A DNA stretch of 64,000 bases. It comes from Diaporthe sp. PMI_573 (Eukaryota > Ascomycota > Sordariomycetes > Diaporthales > Diaporthaceae). The position numbers were made by a program, and so were the translations under genes. The stretch spans positions 2,775,680 through 2,839,679 of the forward strand of contig JAJTUP010000003.1 in NCBI GenBank assembly GCA_021399435.1. The letters run 5' to 3'. Below are positions 46,884 through 58,040 of the stretch, piece by piece (position 1 is the first letter of the stretch; each line of letters opens with the position of its first letter). A model generated the notes under the pieces. That model worked only from the letters and a program-made list of their open reading frames with translations, did not search any database and was not told where the DNA came from.

Positions 46884-47925
46884 CTTGGTGTCCCGTTTTT
46901 AATGTTCTTTTTGTCTCTTCGTTAAGCAGCATTAAGTTTTATAGGGCCTGTTTACTGTCCCTACTAGGTTAGGTTGTTATAATTATATTTCCTTCTAGAG
47001 TTAGGCTTACTTTATTTGTTAAAATTATTATTCTAGAATTATTTAGAGGTATTACCTTTTTATTCCAGGCATTATTTATAGAGCCTATTATTAATTTTAA
47101 TAGCTAGTTTAATATACTATAGAAAGTCGTTAGATTAGTCTTATTTAGCTAGTTTATCCTTTACTTTTTCTTTTAATTTCTAGTAGAATATAAAGATCTT
47201 AGTACTGTCTATATAGTTTATATATATATAGATTTGGCGGAATTTAGCTATATAGATAGTTACTAGGCCTTGTTATTTATAGTTTGTAAATTTTCGTTCT
47301 GTTTATTATTTTTTATCTGGGTCTTAAAATAGAGACCTAAGAGTATTCTTATAGTTTTTATACTTACTAAAAATATTCTATATCTTTTACTTATATTTCT
47401 CAAAGTTTTTAATATTAACAAAATTAGTAAGGTAGAGTTTAAACTAGGTAAGGGCTCTTCCTTTAAGGAATAAAGATATATATATAATTTGTTTCCTATC
47501 CAGCTAGCTATCTAGGTAATTAAAATGCTAGTAAGCCTATACTTGTATAAGGTAGGCCTATAGCTATCTAGTTATTTCATTATATAAGGTTAGACTATTA
47601 AGCCTAATGTTTTCCTTAGTTGGAATTAGAGTGTTAATAATATTAGTGGTAGCTTAAAGGGTAGTAACTTTCTACTTAAGTTCTTTTATCTCCTTGTTCT
47701 GGCGGGCTTGTCTATTGATAAAGGCGCGAAGTCTGGTTACTTTTTCAACTAGCTCTTTAAGTTGCTAAGGGTTTATCTTGGCGTTATTATTATTATTAAC
47801 GCTGTCTAATTTCTGCTAGAGGTTGCGCTAAGGTTAGTTATTTCCGAATCTAGACATTATAAAGGGATTTATATATAATATTACTCAGAGTCTACATTAT
47901 AATGTAAGAACAAAAGTAGTTAAAA

Positions 47926-48399
47926 TATAATAATTAAGGTTTCCTGGGTCCTCTAAACTATAGATTAGGGTTAATGTCTAAAATATATAATAAGGTGGTT
48001 TAATTAAGTAATAAGGTTTCTAATAATAATTACAAGCTAATAAAAGCTATTTAGGATAAATACTTAGATTAACTACTAAAGAGCTGTTTATACTATTTAG
48101 CTATCTAGTAACAAGTGTGTCCTTATATATCTATTTCTTTAGTAAGGCTTGCTGGAAGTGCTGGTTGCTCCTGGCGATCCAGTATAGGAGAGCGTCTGGA
48201 GCGCTGGTTGCTTCTAGTACTCTATGGTGTTAGATTGCTGGGATTAATTGTCGCTCTAATCGATCCGCCTTATCTAATTAGTGATTATGTGACCTGTGGC
48301 TTGGTCCCTTGTGCCGTTTGTTTGGCCGGTATGCTGGCCTAGTGGGGTTGTTCCTTCGCAGAACCAACCGTTGGCCCTATTTCTGTCAGGGTTGTGACA
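47926..48399 (-). repeat. Gypsy LTR (right on plus strand; upstream LTR of the element)
   Basis: 474 bp, less mutated at its right end than the other LTR (CTGGTTGCTCCTGGCGATCC). Ends GTTGTGACA followed by the ATCAA duplication. Confidence 0.85.
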
Positions 48400-48473
48400 A
48401 TCAAGCTTAAATACACAGAATCTAGTTATATAATCCGGACAACCAACCACTGGGCCAAGCCCATCACACCTTA

Positions 48474-49560
48474 TACTTAAATATAGGCTAGAGACTTATT
48501 GCCCGCCAGCTAAACTAAATATTCTCCTTTATAAGTACCTTTAATTAAGCCTTTTAATAGTAATAAAAAAACTTTTTTTTTTGCTATAATTAAAAAAATT
48601 ATATTTTTTCTACTAGTAAAGATATTTCTAAAACGCCTTCTTTAGTAGGCTAAAAATACTAATATCTAATACCTGCAAAATATATAATATATATATAAGC
48701 AAGAAAATAATATATATCTTATTTATAAAGTATTTCTATATAAAGTTAATTATTGTATGTAAATTATACCTATTATAGACAAGAAGTTGCCAGTTAAAAG
48801 GGTCCTCTAGGGCCAATTAAAGAATAAAAACCCTCTATAGCCACTTAATAGTAATAGCTTCTTCTATCTAGCCCTTCTTTATTATTATAAATTGTTAGCC
48901 AAAATAATCCTTAAGGGCGATAAGAAACTATTATTATTAAACGCTTAGTCCTTTAAAAATAATTAAAAAAAAAATAAAGACTTGCCTGTAGCTAAGATAT
49001 ACTTAAGAAAGGAGGTCTAAGCCTGTAAATTAAAGCCCTTTTAAAGTAAGCTACTGCTAGCTAAATAGCCGAGAGTAAGGGCATTCTTAGATCTTTCTTC
49101 TATAAGCCCGCCCTTATTAGTGTTTTAGCAATTGTCTGGCTTAATTAACCTCACAATAGGCAACTGTAAGAGGTTAAACCAAGCACTAATATTCTTCTTT
49201 ATCATTACCCTCAGCCGTTTGGCTTCAACCCGCTAATACTTACGGCTTTAAAGCTGTGGGTAACAAAGCAGGAAGCCCCTAAGCCACTTCCTTCCGAGCG
49301 GAGGGTGGTCCTTGCTAGGGAAGGCCAGGCGGGCTCCGAGAGATCGAGGACGTGAAGGAGCAGTGTAACTCGGCCTTAATGTTACTACCCGTGGGCCGCT
49401 TCGGCTTCCGTGCACCCACTGCGCCAGCAGTGGTGCCAAAACCTCCGCACATCCGAACGTTTTTTTTTTTAGTGCGAATCCCCACCAAAACCATAACCCA
49501 AGCATAACAACCACCACATATCGACCACACACCATCCTCACACTCAGGTCTACCGTACCA
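48474..49560 (-). pseudogene. pogo-type transposase remnant, N-terminal and catalytic part
   Basis: Minus-strand frame PLGRKWLRGFLLCYPQL, then SRKY*RVEAKRLR, LQLPIVRLIKPDNC and NTNKGGLIEERS parallels the intact transposase (PLGRKWLRAFLLRYP, SRKYQRVEAKRLR). The catalytic Asp of NADEGG has become Asn. It continues the fragment at 41,298-41,861, so both are halves of one element split by element X. The outer inverted repeat was not found on this side. Confidence 0.75.
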
Positions 49561-49671
49561 AATGCCCTAATTAGGCAACCAGAGGCGATTCATACGGTCT
49601 AACTGCACCCAATCTAACTAACTCGTGGTGGTTGCTAACCTCGTCTGCAGCTTAATCAAGCGGTCCGCCAC

Positions 49672-50470
49672 GATGTCTCTATATACCACCCAAGCCGCCC
49701 CATAGGCTTCTGATGGCTACGAAGTTGCTCTTGAGTATCTAGACCTTTGTCGGGCTGAGAATGAAGCTAAAGAGGAGTGGCGTAAGGCCTACAATGCCTG
49801 GAAACGCCGTTAGCGTCGTGAGCGCCGTAGGCGCCCAGCCAAGTTTGCCTCTTTGCCTAGCCCTAAGCCAAAAAAGCCAGCGAGAACCTTGATCCGAGCA
49901 TTCTGTAAAGACCTCCCGATTACATTCTCAACCGTCAGCATCTACGTTAGGTCCCTTGACTCTAAGGATCAACCAGACCTATCCTCACGATCTGGTGGCC
50001 GCCCAGCTCTTTTTCTGCCCTAGGAGGAGGACATCCTCGTCCGATACATCTAGCTTCTCTGTAACGGCGGCTTTGGGCTGGTTGCTTCTATAGTCGTCGA
50101 CTAAGCCAACCTTCTTTATTGTCTAAGATGGCAGGCCCCTATTCGTAACATATACTTCTTCCCTCGCTTTCTTAGTCAACATCCTAAGCTAAGGAAGGCA
50201 TATATTAAACCCGTTGAGCTGGCTCGAAAAGGATATAAAGTTGCCCTCTATAATGTCAATTCCTTCTTCAATTACATTAAGGCCTTTAAAACTAAGTACC
50301 GGCTTATTTCTTTTAATATTTAAAATAGCGACGAGTATAGTAATATAATTAACAGGCTTTAAAGGCGCCTAACGATTATTACTATTTAAAACTAGCTTAT
50401 CAGAAACCTTAAGGTCTATAACCCAAACAATTGTAAGTCTATAACCCTTATAGGCTATAGTAGTGCTGTC
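49672..50470 (+). pseudogene. Second pogo-type transposase remnant, N-terminal part
   Basis: Plus-strand frame from ATG 49,672 with stops: a basic segment (YNAWKRR*RRERRRRPA), GRPALFLP*EEDILVRYI, RFLSQHPKLRKAYIKPVELARKGYKVALYN and FNI*NSDEYSN, where NSDE corresponds to the first catalytic Asp. It differs from the 10-kb element and so is another family. It is cut off by the solo LTR at 50,476. Confidence 0.75.
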
Positions 50471-50475
50471 GGCAA

Positions 50476-50780
50476 TATAATAATCACACTAAACCTTTAT
50501 AAGGTTCAATAGGTAACCTATAGGGTTTATATTAGTAGTACGGCATAGAGGTAATACTTAACTATATAGTATAAGATATAATAATTCCTCGAGTATAATT
50601 ACTAGCTGTAAGGCTATCTAGTTGTTAGACTAAATACTTAGATTAATGACTAAAGAGTCTATTATATAAAAGCTATCTACTATAGTAATAATCATGTCTT
50701 TATATATTCTGACTCTTTAGTAGCTTGCTAGCTTATAAGGCGAGTCTACAATTTATAGTGTAAGGCTCAGAGTTGTGACA
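50476..50780 (-). repeat. Solo LTR of the 1-5.4 kb Gypsy family
   Basis: 305 bp ending GTTGTGACA, matching 5,397-5,690. No internal sequence is attached, which suggests LTR-LTR recombination. Flanking 5-mers (GGCAA, GTTAA) do not form a clean duplication, so one side was probably lost later. Confidence 0.7.
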
Positions 50781-50785
50781 GTTAA

Positions 50786-51160
50786 ATATACATTGTATAT
50801 TTCAATATACAAATATACAATATACATGTATATTTGTATATTGTATATCCTAAGGTCTTGTATATTTATATATTGTATATTTGTATATTGTATATTTGTA
50901 TATTTGTATATTAGATATACAAATATACAAATATACAATTTCTAAAAATAGAAATATTCTAAATTAATATATAATATAAAGCTAAAACTTACCTTAAACT
51001 TTATTTTAAATAATTAAGTTGTAAGACTTATAAAGGGTATAGGTTTATTTTTTTTTTAATATTAATCTTTTTTTTATATAATGTATATTATATATTTGTG
51101 TATATTGTATATCTGTATATTTGTATATTTGTATATTTGTGTATATTTAGAACTCTGCTA
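50786..51160. repeat. AT-rich minisatellite of TATATTTG units
   Basis: Two clusters (50,786-50,940 and about 51,070-51,150) of TATATTTGTATATTG-like units in both orientations, able to form hairpins. No coding content. Confidence 0.8.
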
Positions 51161-52939
51161 GGCACGGCCTAACGCTACGGCTTCTAGCGTAGAATGGCGG
51201 GCGGCTTCTAACTATAGACAGGTTTGCAGAAGATTGTAAAGTTACTGTGAAAAGTCCTGTATGGCAAAAATTACTGTTTTTTTTTAATTGTGTCTTGTCC
51301 TTCTAGAACACTAACTGTAGTTTCTAGCTAAATAGAGGAACTTAAATAAATATAAATATAAATAGTCGATATTTATAATATATATTTTACTTTAAAAATA
51401 AATTTAAATATATTTATTTAATAGCTTAAAGGGGTTATTATAAATATATTTAAAGTATTAATTATTAAATAGCTAGCTATAATCTATATATATAACTTTA
51501 TTATTAAATATATTAAAAAATTAAATAATCTTATTATAAATATTCTTTTTTAAAAATATTTAAATCTTTTAAATAATAAGGATTATAAATTAGAAAAAGA
51601 TATTAAAGATTAGTATAAAAAAATTTTAAAGTAAATAATTATTTTAAAAATTAATTAAAATACATTATTTAATAATATAGATTTTTAGTTAACGGAATTT
51701 ATTTTTATTATTTAATACTTATATAATAAATTATAATTTAAAGGATTATTATTTTAAAAACTAAGGAATTTTAGATTTAACATTCTATAATATATTATTT
51801 ATAATAAAATGTTTTAAAGATAATTTAAAAAAGGATTATAAAGGAAATAAGTAGTTTTTTCTATCACTCCTTTCTATCTACCTCCCCTTTCATTCCACCC
51901 TACTACACGCTTTATCTCTAGCTAAACTGTATATTTCTAGCCGCGCACAACGTAATAGTATTAAGATGCCTAGTATAATATAAATTAATACAATAGACTG
52001 CCTTACTAAACTATACTAGGATATAGGACTTACAGCAGCTTTAGCAAGGTTTTAGCTAGGCTAGTAGCTTTAGAACGCCTATAGTATTATATATACCTTA
52101 GGCGTAAGAGCATTACTTTAAAGGATCATATAATACTATAGTTAATAAAAGATATCTTATAAATATAACTCTATTCTTCTATAAAATAAGGAGGAATAAG
52201 AGAAAAGCAGAAAACTTAAAAGGTTCTATTTTTAAAAGAGTAGCGTAAATACTAACGGGAAAATCGAGCCTTTTATACTTTCCTACTATTATAGCATCTC
52301 GCCCAAGCCTAAGTAACAACATTTTTAACTTATAGGAACCCCCTGTAAAACTTATATAATACTCGGAAACCTAACCTATAGATAAGCTATAATAGGAGAG
52401 GGGGATTTACACAAGTTAGTATTGTTAAAACAAATAGCCGCTACACTAGAAATAACCACTAAAAGCAACATGCTGCTCTTGGCAGCTACTCCAGAGAGCT
52501 TATATTTAGGTGTCAACGTCACCTATTCTATAAGTATTGTAATTCTTTTTTAGTTTATTGTCCGAAGGAGGGTAGTAAGAGGGTAGTAGTATTCACCAGT
52601 AACTCTAATCTCTACATATGATCCAGGGAAGGTTACACTTACAGTTCACAAAACGGTAGAGTAGATCTCTTATAGAGGCAGGGTAAGCGGTACTCAGATA
52701 TATTTCCTCTATTAGTAAAAGAAAAAGAAAAGAAGAAAAGAAAAAGATCGTACCTAGGCCCATAAGGTTGCTGCGACCAAATTGTACGCTACATACTAGA
52801 CTGCCAGGCTTTATAGCCACGCACAGACGACTTTGTTCTTAGCAGAAACCCCGGTTTAAATTACTCAGGCTATTTCTAACGATATTCCTGTATTCCGGAA
52901 AATATCTCAGGCCCTCCTTATGGATACCCGAGCGTCCCA
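51161..52939. other. AT-rich DNA, no gene seen
   Basis: Extremely AT-rich, full of stops in all frames, with no transposon motif recognisable. The transition to GC-balanced DNA is at about 52,900. Confidence 0.55.
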
Positions 52940-53871
52940 GTGGCACCCAACTTCTTTCTTAAAGCTAAAGGTCCTAACGGAAGTGCGGCTGTGGCACGAC
53001 AGCAGGCTTGCTATGACGGAGCGTATGGAGCTCGCGCTATGCACAGCTACGACGGGAATGCGCGCACGTACAGCTCGACCTACCACGCCGGCACCGGCAC
53101 GCTTCAGCTGTACGCACACCACGTCACCGGGCCGACGACGCCCGGCGGGCGGCCCGAGTACCACATGACGCAGCTCAGGACGTTCGGCATGACAGATACC
53201 CGTGATGCCTTTGTTGAAGGGGCCACGGCATTCAGAAATTTGAGGGACCGGGCGAGAGAACACCGCGACGGATTCATCGCGGCGGCAAATGCAAAAGCCC
53301 GGCGGTCCCGCGAAGCAGACACAACTGTGCAACAAGATGACGATTCGAGTCCCGAGGAGTATGCGGACTGTGAAGAGTACCCTACTCAGTACGTTGAGAC
53401 CGACAACAATGCTATATCCCAGCACGTTAATGAGGTACCTGCTCAATACCTGGAGGATGATGAAGATGAAAGTCAGTTGTCTATACCATATGACGCCGAA
53501 GAACCAGCGGCCAGCTTTGCGACAAGCTTCACATCAAGTTTTACATCAGGCAACACCCACGGCTACCAAACCCGATCTAAGCGCCAAAGGATTCGCACAG
53601 CCCCTCGTCGAGCCACCAACATCCAAAAAAGCATAACGCAGCTCAAGCAGAGCACCAGAGCAAGGGTGGAAAGAAAGACCACAGAAGTAAGAAGGGCAAG
53701 GGCAAGGCATCCTCGTTCGATGGGGCCGGTGATACATGGGAATGGGATGGCGAAGAACAGGTAGACAAGATTTGGAATCCAGCTGACAAGAGATGGGAAT
53801 ACTGGGTCGAAAAGTATCAGTCCAGGAAGTACTGGGACGGCGAGGAATGGCAATGGGTAGAAGAGTCGTGA
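52940..53871 (+). pseudogene. Frameshifted fungal hypothetical gene, 5'-truncated
   Basis: The frame starting MAPNFFLKAKGPNGS lacks its N-terminal part: family members I recall continue upstream of this point, but here AT-rich DNA adjoins. Recognisable stretches are AAVARQQACYDGAYGARAM, YSSTYHAGTGTLQLYAHHV, PEYHMTQLRTFGMTDT and SFATSFTSSFTSGNTHG. After TRSKRQ, near 53,590, the coding sense moves to another frame, which reads DSHSPSSSHQHPKK, KKGKGKASSFDGAGDTWEWDG and RKYWDGEEWQWVEES before TGA 53,869-53,871. One missing G in the AAAGG run would explain the shift. Function unknown; the family sits in accessory regions of many fungi. Confidence 0.6.
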
Positions 53872-53949
53872 CCAAAAACAAAAGCTGTAACGCGATCGTC
53901 TCTTTATGGCCATAAACGTCACGCTGTAGGACGCCGAACTTGAATCAAT

Positions 53950-54354
53950 TTGATGCTTCTTCGTATATCGCAGACATTTCCTCTTTGGACGACAGTGGAT
54001 TGGCCGCTCGGGGCTTTGGTCAATCCTGCTTCGAAGTCGCTCGTTGCATTCTTTACATCATCTACGGTAGAGATAGCCGAAGCAGCTTCTTTTCCTGTTC
54101 CTGACGGCACGAGAGACCGATTTCCCGAGGAAGCCCACGAACCTGCCGATGAAGATCCAACAATAGTGCAAATCGATGAGGTGGATGCTGGCTACGAAAT
54201 TATCCATGGACCATCGCAGAACCTACACCACCAGAATCTGCAAACGATTTGGACTCCGGACGACCTACCTCCGGCAGAAGCTGCGCAGTTCTGCGTTCAA
54301 ATGAGGAAAATGAGACTGAAAGGCATTGGGATGGCAAGAAATGGCGATATGTAG
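53950..54354 (+). pseudogene. Degenerate remnant, possibly related to the preceding gene
   Basis: Protein-like segments are spread over two frames (DEDPTIVQIDEVDAGYEIIHG in one, SNEENETERHWDGKKWRYVA in the other). The WDGKKWRYVA end recalls YWDGEEWQWVEES just upstream. No intact frame is seen. Confidence 0.3.
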
Positions 54355-54496
54355 CTTAAAGTTCTTGCAAGATACCCAATCATCTCCACTAAGGTAACTT
54401 ATGGGAAGACGACGCCCTCGGAGCCGTAGGTATTGATCATCTAGGACCATCAAGTAATGAGCCTCATGAACCTAGCCGCCACCAGCATAGTCAAAT

Positions 54497-55421
54497 CTAG
54501 CTAGCCTTTCTCCCCACAATACAAACCTGATCAAGCGTATGATAGGCCCCTTGATCAATCTCCCTCATCGCCTCCTCCTTCACCCTCTCAATCCTCTCCT
54601 TGCTCCATCCACTCCCCTCAGTTTTAAGCCAATCCTCCACACACACCAGGAAACAATCAATGATATTCCTGGTTCCCTTGTCTCTGAACTGCAACTCCGG
54701 ATCCTGCAACCTGTCCGTCGAAAACACATCTTCGTGTACATCAACCAACCCTAGTTCTCGGAATATATCTTCCCTCTTCACATTCCCGGGCTCCCGCATC
54801 ATAAGGCCTATCACAAGGTCGTCTTTGGACCGAAATGGCTGCAGGCCGTCGTAAATCTCCTGGCACGCGGCACGAGAAGTTCCAGGAACGGAATTGTATA
54901 GTGCAAAATTGCAGGAATCGATCCATTGCAGCCAGCCGTCCGGCTTCAACAACGTCATTAGATTCTCGATCGTACGAGCCCATTCCGCCCGCGTGGTTGC
55001 ACTGCTGGTAAAGCGGGCTACAACCACATCAAAGGTTCCTATGTCCGAGGCTGGAAAGGGCAGGAGCATGTCTTGGATCTTGAACGACACGTTTAACGGC
55101 CATGTTTGTGGTGGAGGAAAAGCAGAAGATGTGATGTCGTAGCCGGTGAGTTGGCATGTTAGAGGTAGGATTTTGGCGACGTCGAAGAGCCAGACCCCAG
55201 TGCCGGTGCCTATGTCTGCTACTTTGAGTGTTGATGAGGCGATTGGGATGTTGGGGTGAACGAGGAAACCGAGGATTTTGGTTGTGATGTAGTGTTGCTC
55301 GTCTAGTCTGTTTTGAGACGTGAGTTTGGATGTTCTGATAGTGGGAGTTTAAGACTTGCCTTTCTGGTATCTCTTCTATGCGAACACTTCTACCTGGACC
55401 GGGATCTCGTGACTCTGTCAT
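54497..55421 (-). CDS. LaeA/UMTA-like SAM-dependent methyltransferase
   Basis: Exon 1 is 55,421-55,360, the intron 55,359-55,308 (52 nt), exon 2 55,307-54,497; 290 residues. The intron has a GC donor in the optimal AG|GCAAGT context and an AAACAG acceptor; only this splice joins the two frames in phase. Features: RLDEQHYI start of the fold (21-28), SAM motif I VADIGTGTGVW (50-60), an acidic GYDI strand, the substrate-side FDVVVARF and LKPDGWLQWID (motif V-like). The C-terminal helices resemble fungal small-molecule or LaeA-like methyltransferases. It would transfer a methyl group from SAM to an unknown acceptor. No biosynthetic cluster genes adjoin, so it is not clearly part of a pathway. Confidence 0.82.
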
Positions 55422-55800
55422 GTCTTGTATAGAGCAGTGTGCTTAAGAAAATTCAGCCCCGGCTCTGGTAGAATTGGCGCCATTCATGCCCAAAGAGCAA
55501 AATGAACGTGGTGAGGACGAATTAGAATCTCACCTTCGCTGTATTTATCGCAGCTGGCTTGGCTAGAAGTCAGGGTCACTGTCGCATGGTGCAAAAGGAT
55601 GACGAATTTGGAAGGTACCTTATCTACCTTATATACGCGGAACCTACTTTTGTGGCGCAAACTGCATGGCGGCCACCTCAGAGAGGGGTAACTCAAGTCC
55701 TGCTTATCCCCACGCTGCAGACTGCGCAGCTACCCACGGCAAAGTCCTGACCATCATTGTGTGAGCACAGCTTTGCCTAACGACTCGCGTTACGCCAGGA

Positions 55801-55808
55801 TATATAAG
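55801..55808 (+). promoter_or_regulatory. TATA box of HET gene
   Basis: TATATAAG, 67 bp before the ATG at 55,875, consistent with a fungal core promoter. Confidence 0.5.
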
Positions 55809-55874
55809 GTGCAGAGGTATACTTTCAGCGAGTACTACATCAACGGTTTAGAAACAGTCCTACCCCAGAGAACC

Positions 55875-58040
55875 ATGGACGACCCTAGGCCTCCTCGCCA
55901 CCCGGACTTTTACCGTCCTCTCCCTCCGGGGTTCACTCGTGTCTTCGAGCTTGAGGCGGGCCACTTTACGGACCCCATAGTCGGGCGGCTGGTGGCCCAG
56001 GCAATTGACAGGGAGCCTTATGAGGCAGTGTCGTACGTGTGGGGCGACGCACGAAAGCGGCACGACATTACCATCGACGGGGTGAAGCTTTCCATTACGG
56101 CCAACCTGCATGGGGCACTGACGGCCTTCCGACCCCAGCCCCACGGGCCTCAGTCCGGGAGCAGCGACGGTTCGGAGCAGGGCGCAAGCTCGGCAAGACT
56201 TGCGCAACGACAAGTGCGGCGGCTATGGGCCGACGCCGTATGCATCAACCAACAGGACCTGCTGGAGCGCACGGCACAGGTGGAGCTGATGGGGCAAATA
56301 TTTGCCGGCGCGCGTCGCGTGATCGCTTGGCTCGGCTGGGAAGAAGGCGAAGTGGGCCGCCGACACACGCAGGCCGCCATCCGCTACATTCATTCGTTTA
56401 TGGAAGACCCGAAGGCGGGCCTGCTCGACGCACGCGTCCTCCTCCACCATGACGTGACCGACCCTGCCGAGCACCTCACTCACTTGTCCGAGGACGACCG
56501 GCGCCGGTTTGAAGAACAGGCCCACAACTGGGAGGCAATCAAGGTCTTCTTCCAGATTGAGTATTTCCACCGCACCTGGATCGTGCAGGAGCTCGGCCTC
56601 GCACGCGAAGCCATCCTGCACACAGCGCTCAAGCCCACCGACGCAACCGAGGCTGTTAAGGATGGCGAGGCGACCGAGAGGAAGACCCAGGTCATGGAGC
56701 ACGATTTCATCGACTGGCCACTAGTGGGCCAGTTTGTCAAGTTCTTGGATTTTAGCGCCGCCTCGCTGGTGACGCATCTCGGCCTGCTATCGTGGGTAGC
56801 CACCCACATTATGCTGGTCTGGGACGTGGAGGAAGACGGCACACATAAGAGCGATTTCCTTACCGGTATGCACTGGGCGCGCATTCTGCGCGTTACGGAC
56901 GCGCTAGATCGTGTGTACAGCTTACTTGGTCACCCGCTAGCCGTCCTGGACGGTGGGCTCGTGATCAAGCCCGAGTACACAATTACCCGCGGGGTCGCGT
57001 ACACCAAACTGGCCGCCAACTTCATCCGGAAGACGAAGAATCTGCACGCCGTTAGCTTCGTCGACCATGAGGACGACCCATCCGTGGAGACGAGGGATTG
57101 GGATCCGCAGGACGACGGCAGGATGCCCAGCTGGGTGCCCGACTGGCACAGCATCAACCGGACAACACCGATGAACTACTCAATTGACTGCTTGGTTGAC
57201 GCAGCCGAGCCCAAGGACCCCGAGATCCAAATCGTTGGGAATGCAGACAGTGTGAAAGGAACGCCCTTGCCGCATCTCCTAGTCCGGGGCTGGGTGGTTG
57301 ACGAGATTTCGGCCGTGTCGCGACGCATGGAGACGACTGATTTCCCCGTGACGCACCCGACTCGAGAACGAGCCAAGACGAATCCCTTCTGGCTTGACCG
57401 CGTGTGGGAATTGGTGTTCCCGGCCGAAGGTTCCACGGACCGCGACGCGCTTGCGGTGCTGGAGTCGCTGTCGCTGGCCCTGCCGTTCGGCACCAGGGGG
57501 AAGGACCATCCGGCGAGTCTGATAGGACCACAGCAGACGCTGGAGGAACACCATCAGTCCTTTGCCGCCTACGTCCTCGACTATCACGAGCTGCGGCGTG
57601 GCGCGTCCGAGGCCGGCGGTGTCGACGACGACGGCTATCTACCCGCCCGCTCGCTGTATGACAGCCTGCCGGCTGAGGCGCAAGCCGAGCTGCGGCGGCG
57701 CGCGGAGGGAACCACCAGCGGGGGGTTTCTCGAGTGTATGACGTGGCCGTCCATGTGTCGAGTTGTGTACCGGACGGTGTCGGGCCTCGTGGGCATGGGC
57801 TCGCGTGTTACGCGGCCGGGGGACCTTGTATGTCGTGTACGTGGCTCGTCTGTGCTGATGACGCTGCGTCGGATCAAGGAGTCCGGCGCCGGCCAGGTTG
57901 CCGGGACGGAGACCGAGACCGACGCTGCGCCGATATCTTGCGCTCACATCGGGCCTACCGTCATGCCGGCACGCATGGAGAAGGACGTTATCGACGGCGG
58001 AGAGTATGGCGAGAAGGCCGCCCACTTTCGCATTGTGTAG
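55875..58040 (+). CDS. HET-domain protein, intact
   Basis: 721 residues from ATG 55,875 (MDDPRPPRHPDFY). The frame is open further upstream to a GTG at 55,761, but a TATA box sits within that stretch, so the ATG is preferred. The HET domain is complete: EPYEAVSYVWGD (about 46-57), a DGVKLSITANL strand, LWADAVCINQQD with ARRVIAWLGWEE (about 117-158), YFHRTWIVQELGLAR (about 233-247) and ALDRVYSLLG (about 340). The C-terminal half shows no recognised domain. HET proteins cause incompatibility cell death when paired with a non-self partner or downstream of NLRs. No introns or breaks. Close proximity to an NLR (59-62.6 kb) is a common arrangement, though that NLR is broken. Confidence 0.87.
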   Translation: MDDPRPPRHPDFYRPLPPGFTRVFELEAGHFTDPIVGRLVAQAIDREPYEAVSYVWGDARKRHDITIDGVKLSITANLHGALTAFRPQPHGPQSGSSDGSEQGASSARLAQRQVRRLWADAVCINQQDLLERTAQVELMGQIFAGARRVIAWLGWEEGEVGRRHTQAAIRYIHSFMEDPKAGLLDARVLLHHDVTDPAEHLTHLSEDDRRRFEEQAHNWEAIKVFFQIEYFHRTWIVQELGLAREAILHTALKPTDATEAVKDGEATERKTQVMEHDFIDWPLVGQFVKFLDFSAASLVTHLGLLSWVATHIMLVWDVEEDGTHKSDFLTGMHWARILRVTDALDRVYSLLGHPLAVLDGGLVIKPEYTITRGVAYTKLAANFIRKTKNLHAVSFVDHEDDPSVETRDWDPQDDGRMPSWVPDWHSINRTTPMNYSIDCLVDAAEPKDPEIQIVGNADSVKGTPLPHLLVRGWVVDEISAVSRRMETTDFPVTHPTRERAKTNPFWLDRVWELVFPAEGSTDRDALAVLESLSLALPFGTRGKDHPASLIGPQQTLEEHHQSFAAYVLDYHELRRGASEAGGVDDDGYLPARSLYDSLPAEAQAELRRRAEGTTSGGFLECMTWPSMCRVVYRTVSGLVGMGSRVTRPGDLVCRVRGSSVLMTLRRIKESGAGQVAGTETETDAAPISCAHIGPTVMPARMEKDVIDGGEYGEKAAHFRIV

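Larger units (their letters stand above)
43201..48399 (-). mobile_element. Gypsy LTR retrotransposon with 474-bp LTRs, internally deleted
   Basis: LTRs at 43,201-43,674 and 47,926-48,399 (both 474 bp) begin TG/TA and end ACA on the plus strand. They are flanked by a 5-bp duplication, ATTAA (43,196-43,200) and ATCAA (48,400-48,404); the single difference is a C-to-T. It inserted within the right LTR of element X. The minus-strand gag start MSRFGNN lies near 47,862, so the element runs right to left. Integrase-like DNA similar to the 1-5.4 kb element lies near 44.6-45.5 kb. Protease, RT and RNase H are absent, so the copy is deleted as well as RIP-mutated. Confidence 0.82.
41867..48468 (+). mobile_element. 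Short LTR element X, split by a later Gypsy insertion
   Basis: LTR copies are 41,867-42,034 (168 bp) and 43,097-43,195 continued at 48,400-48,468. They share GAATACATTCAAAGAATCCGA-type sequence and end CCCATCACA. A 5-bp direct repeat CCTTA flanks the whole (41,862-41,866 and 48,469-48,473). The internal DNA is only ~1.06 kb (42,035-43,096) and carries plus-strand remnants (AATKNIILASKGYKLAFALKSAKLNSRKKVSKLPTYY-like, with stops) but no polymerase. That suggests a small non-autonomous element. Orientation is inferred from that frame. Confidence 0.7.

Noticed and set aside
50753..50938. 61-codon Tyr/Ile-rich frame
   Set aside because: Translation of an AT minisatellite.
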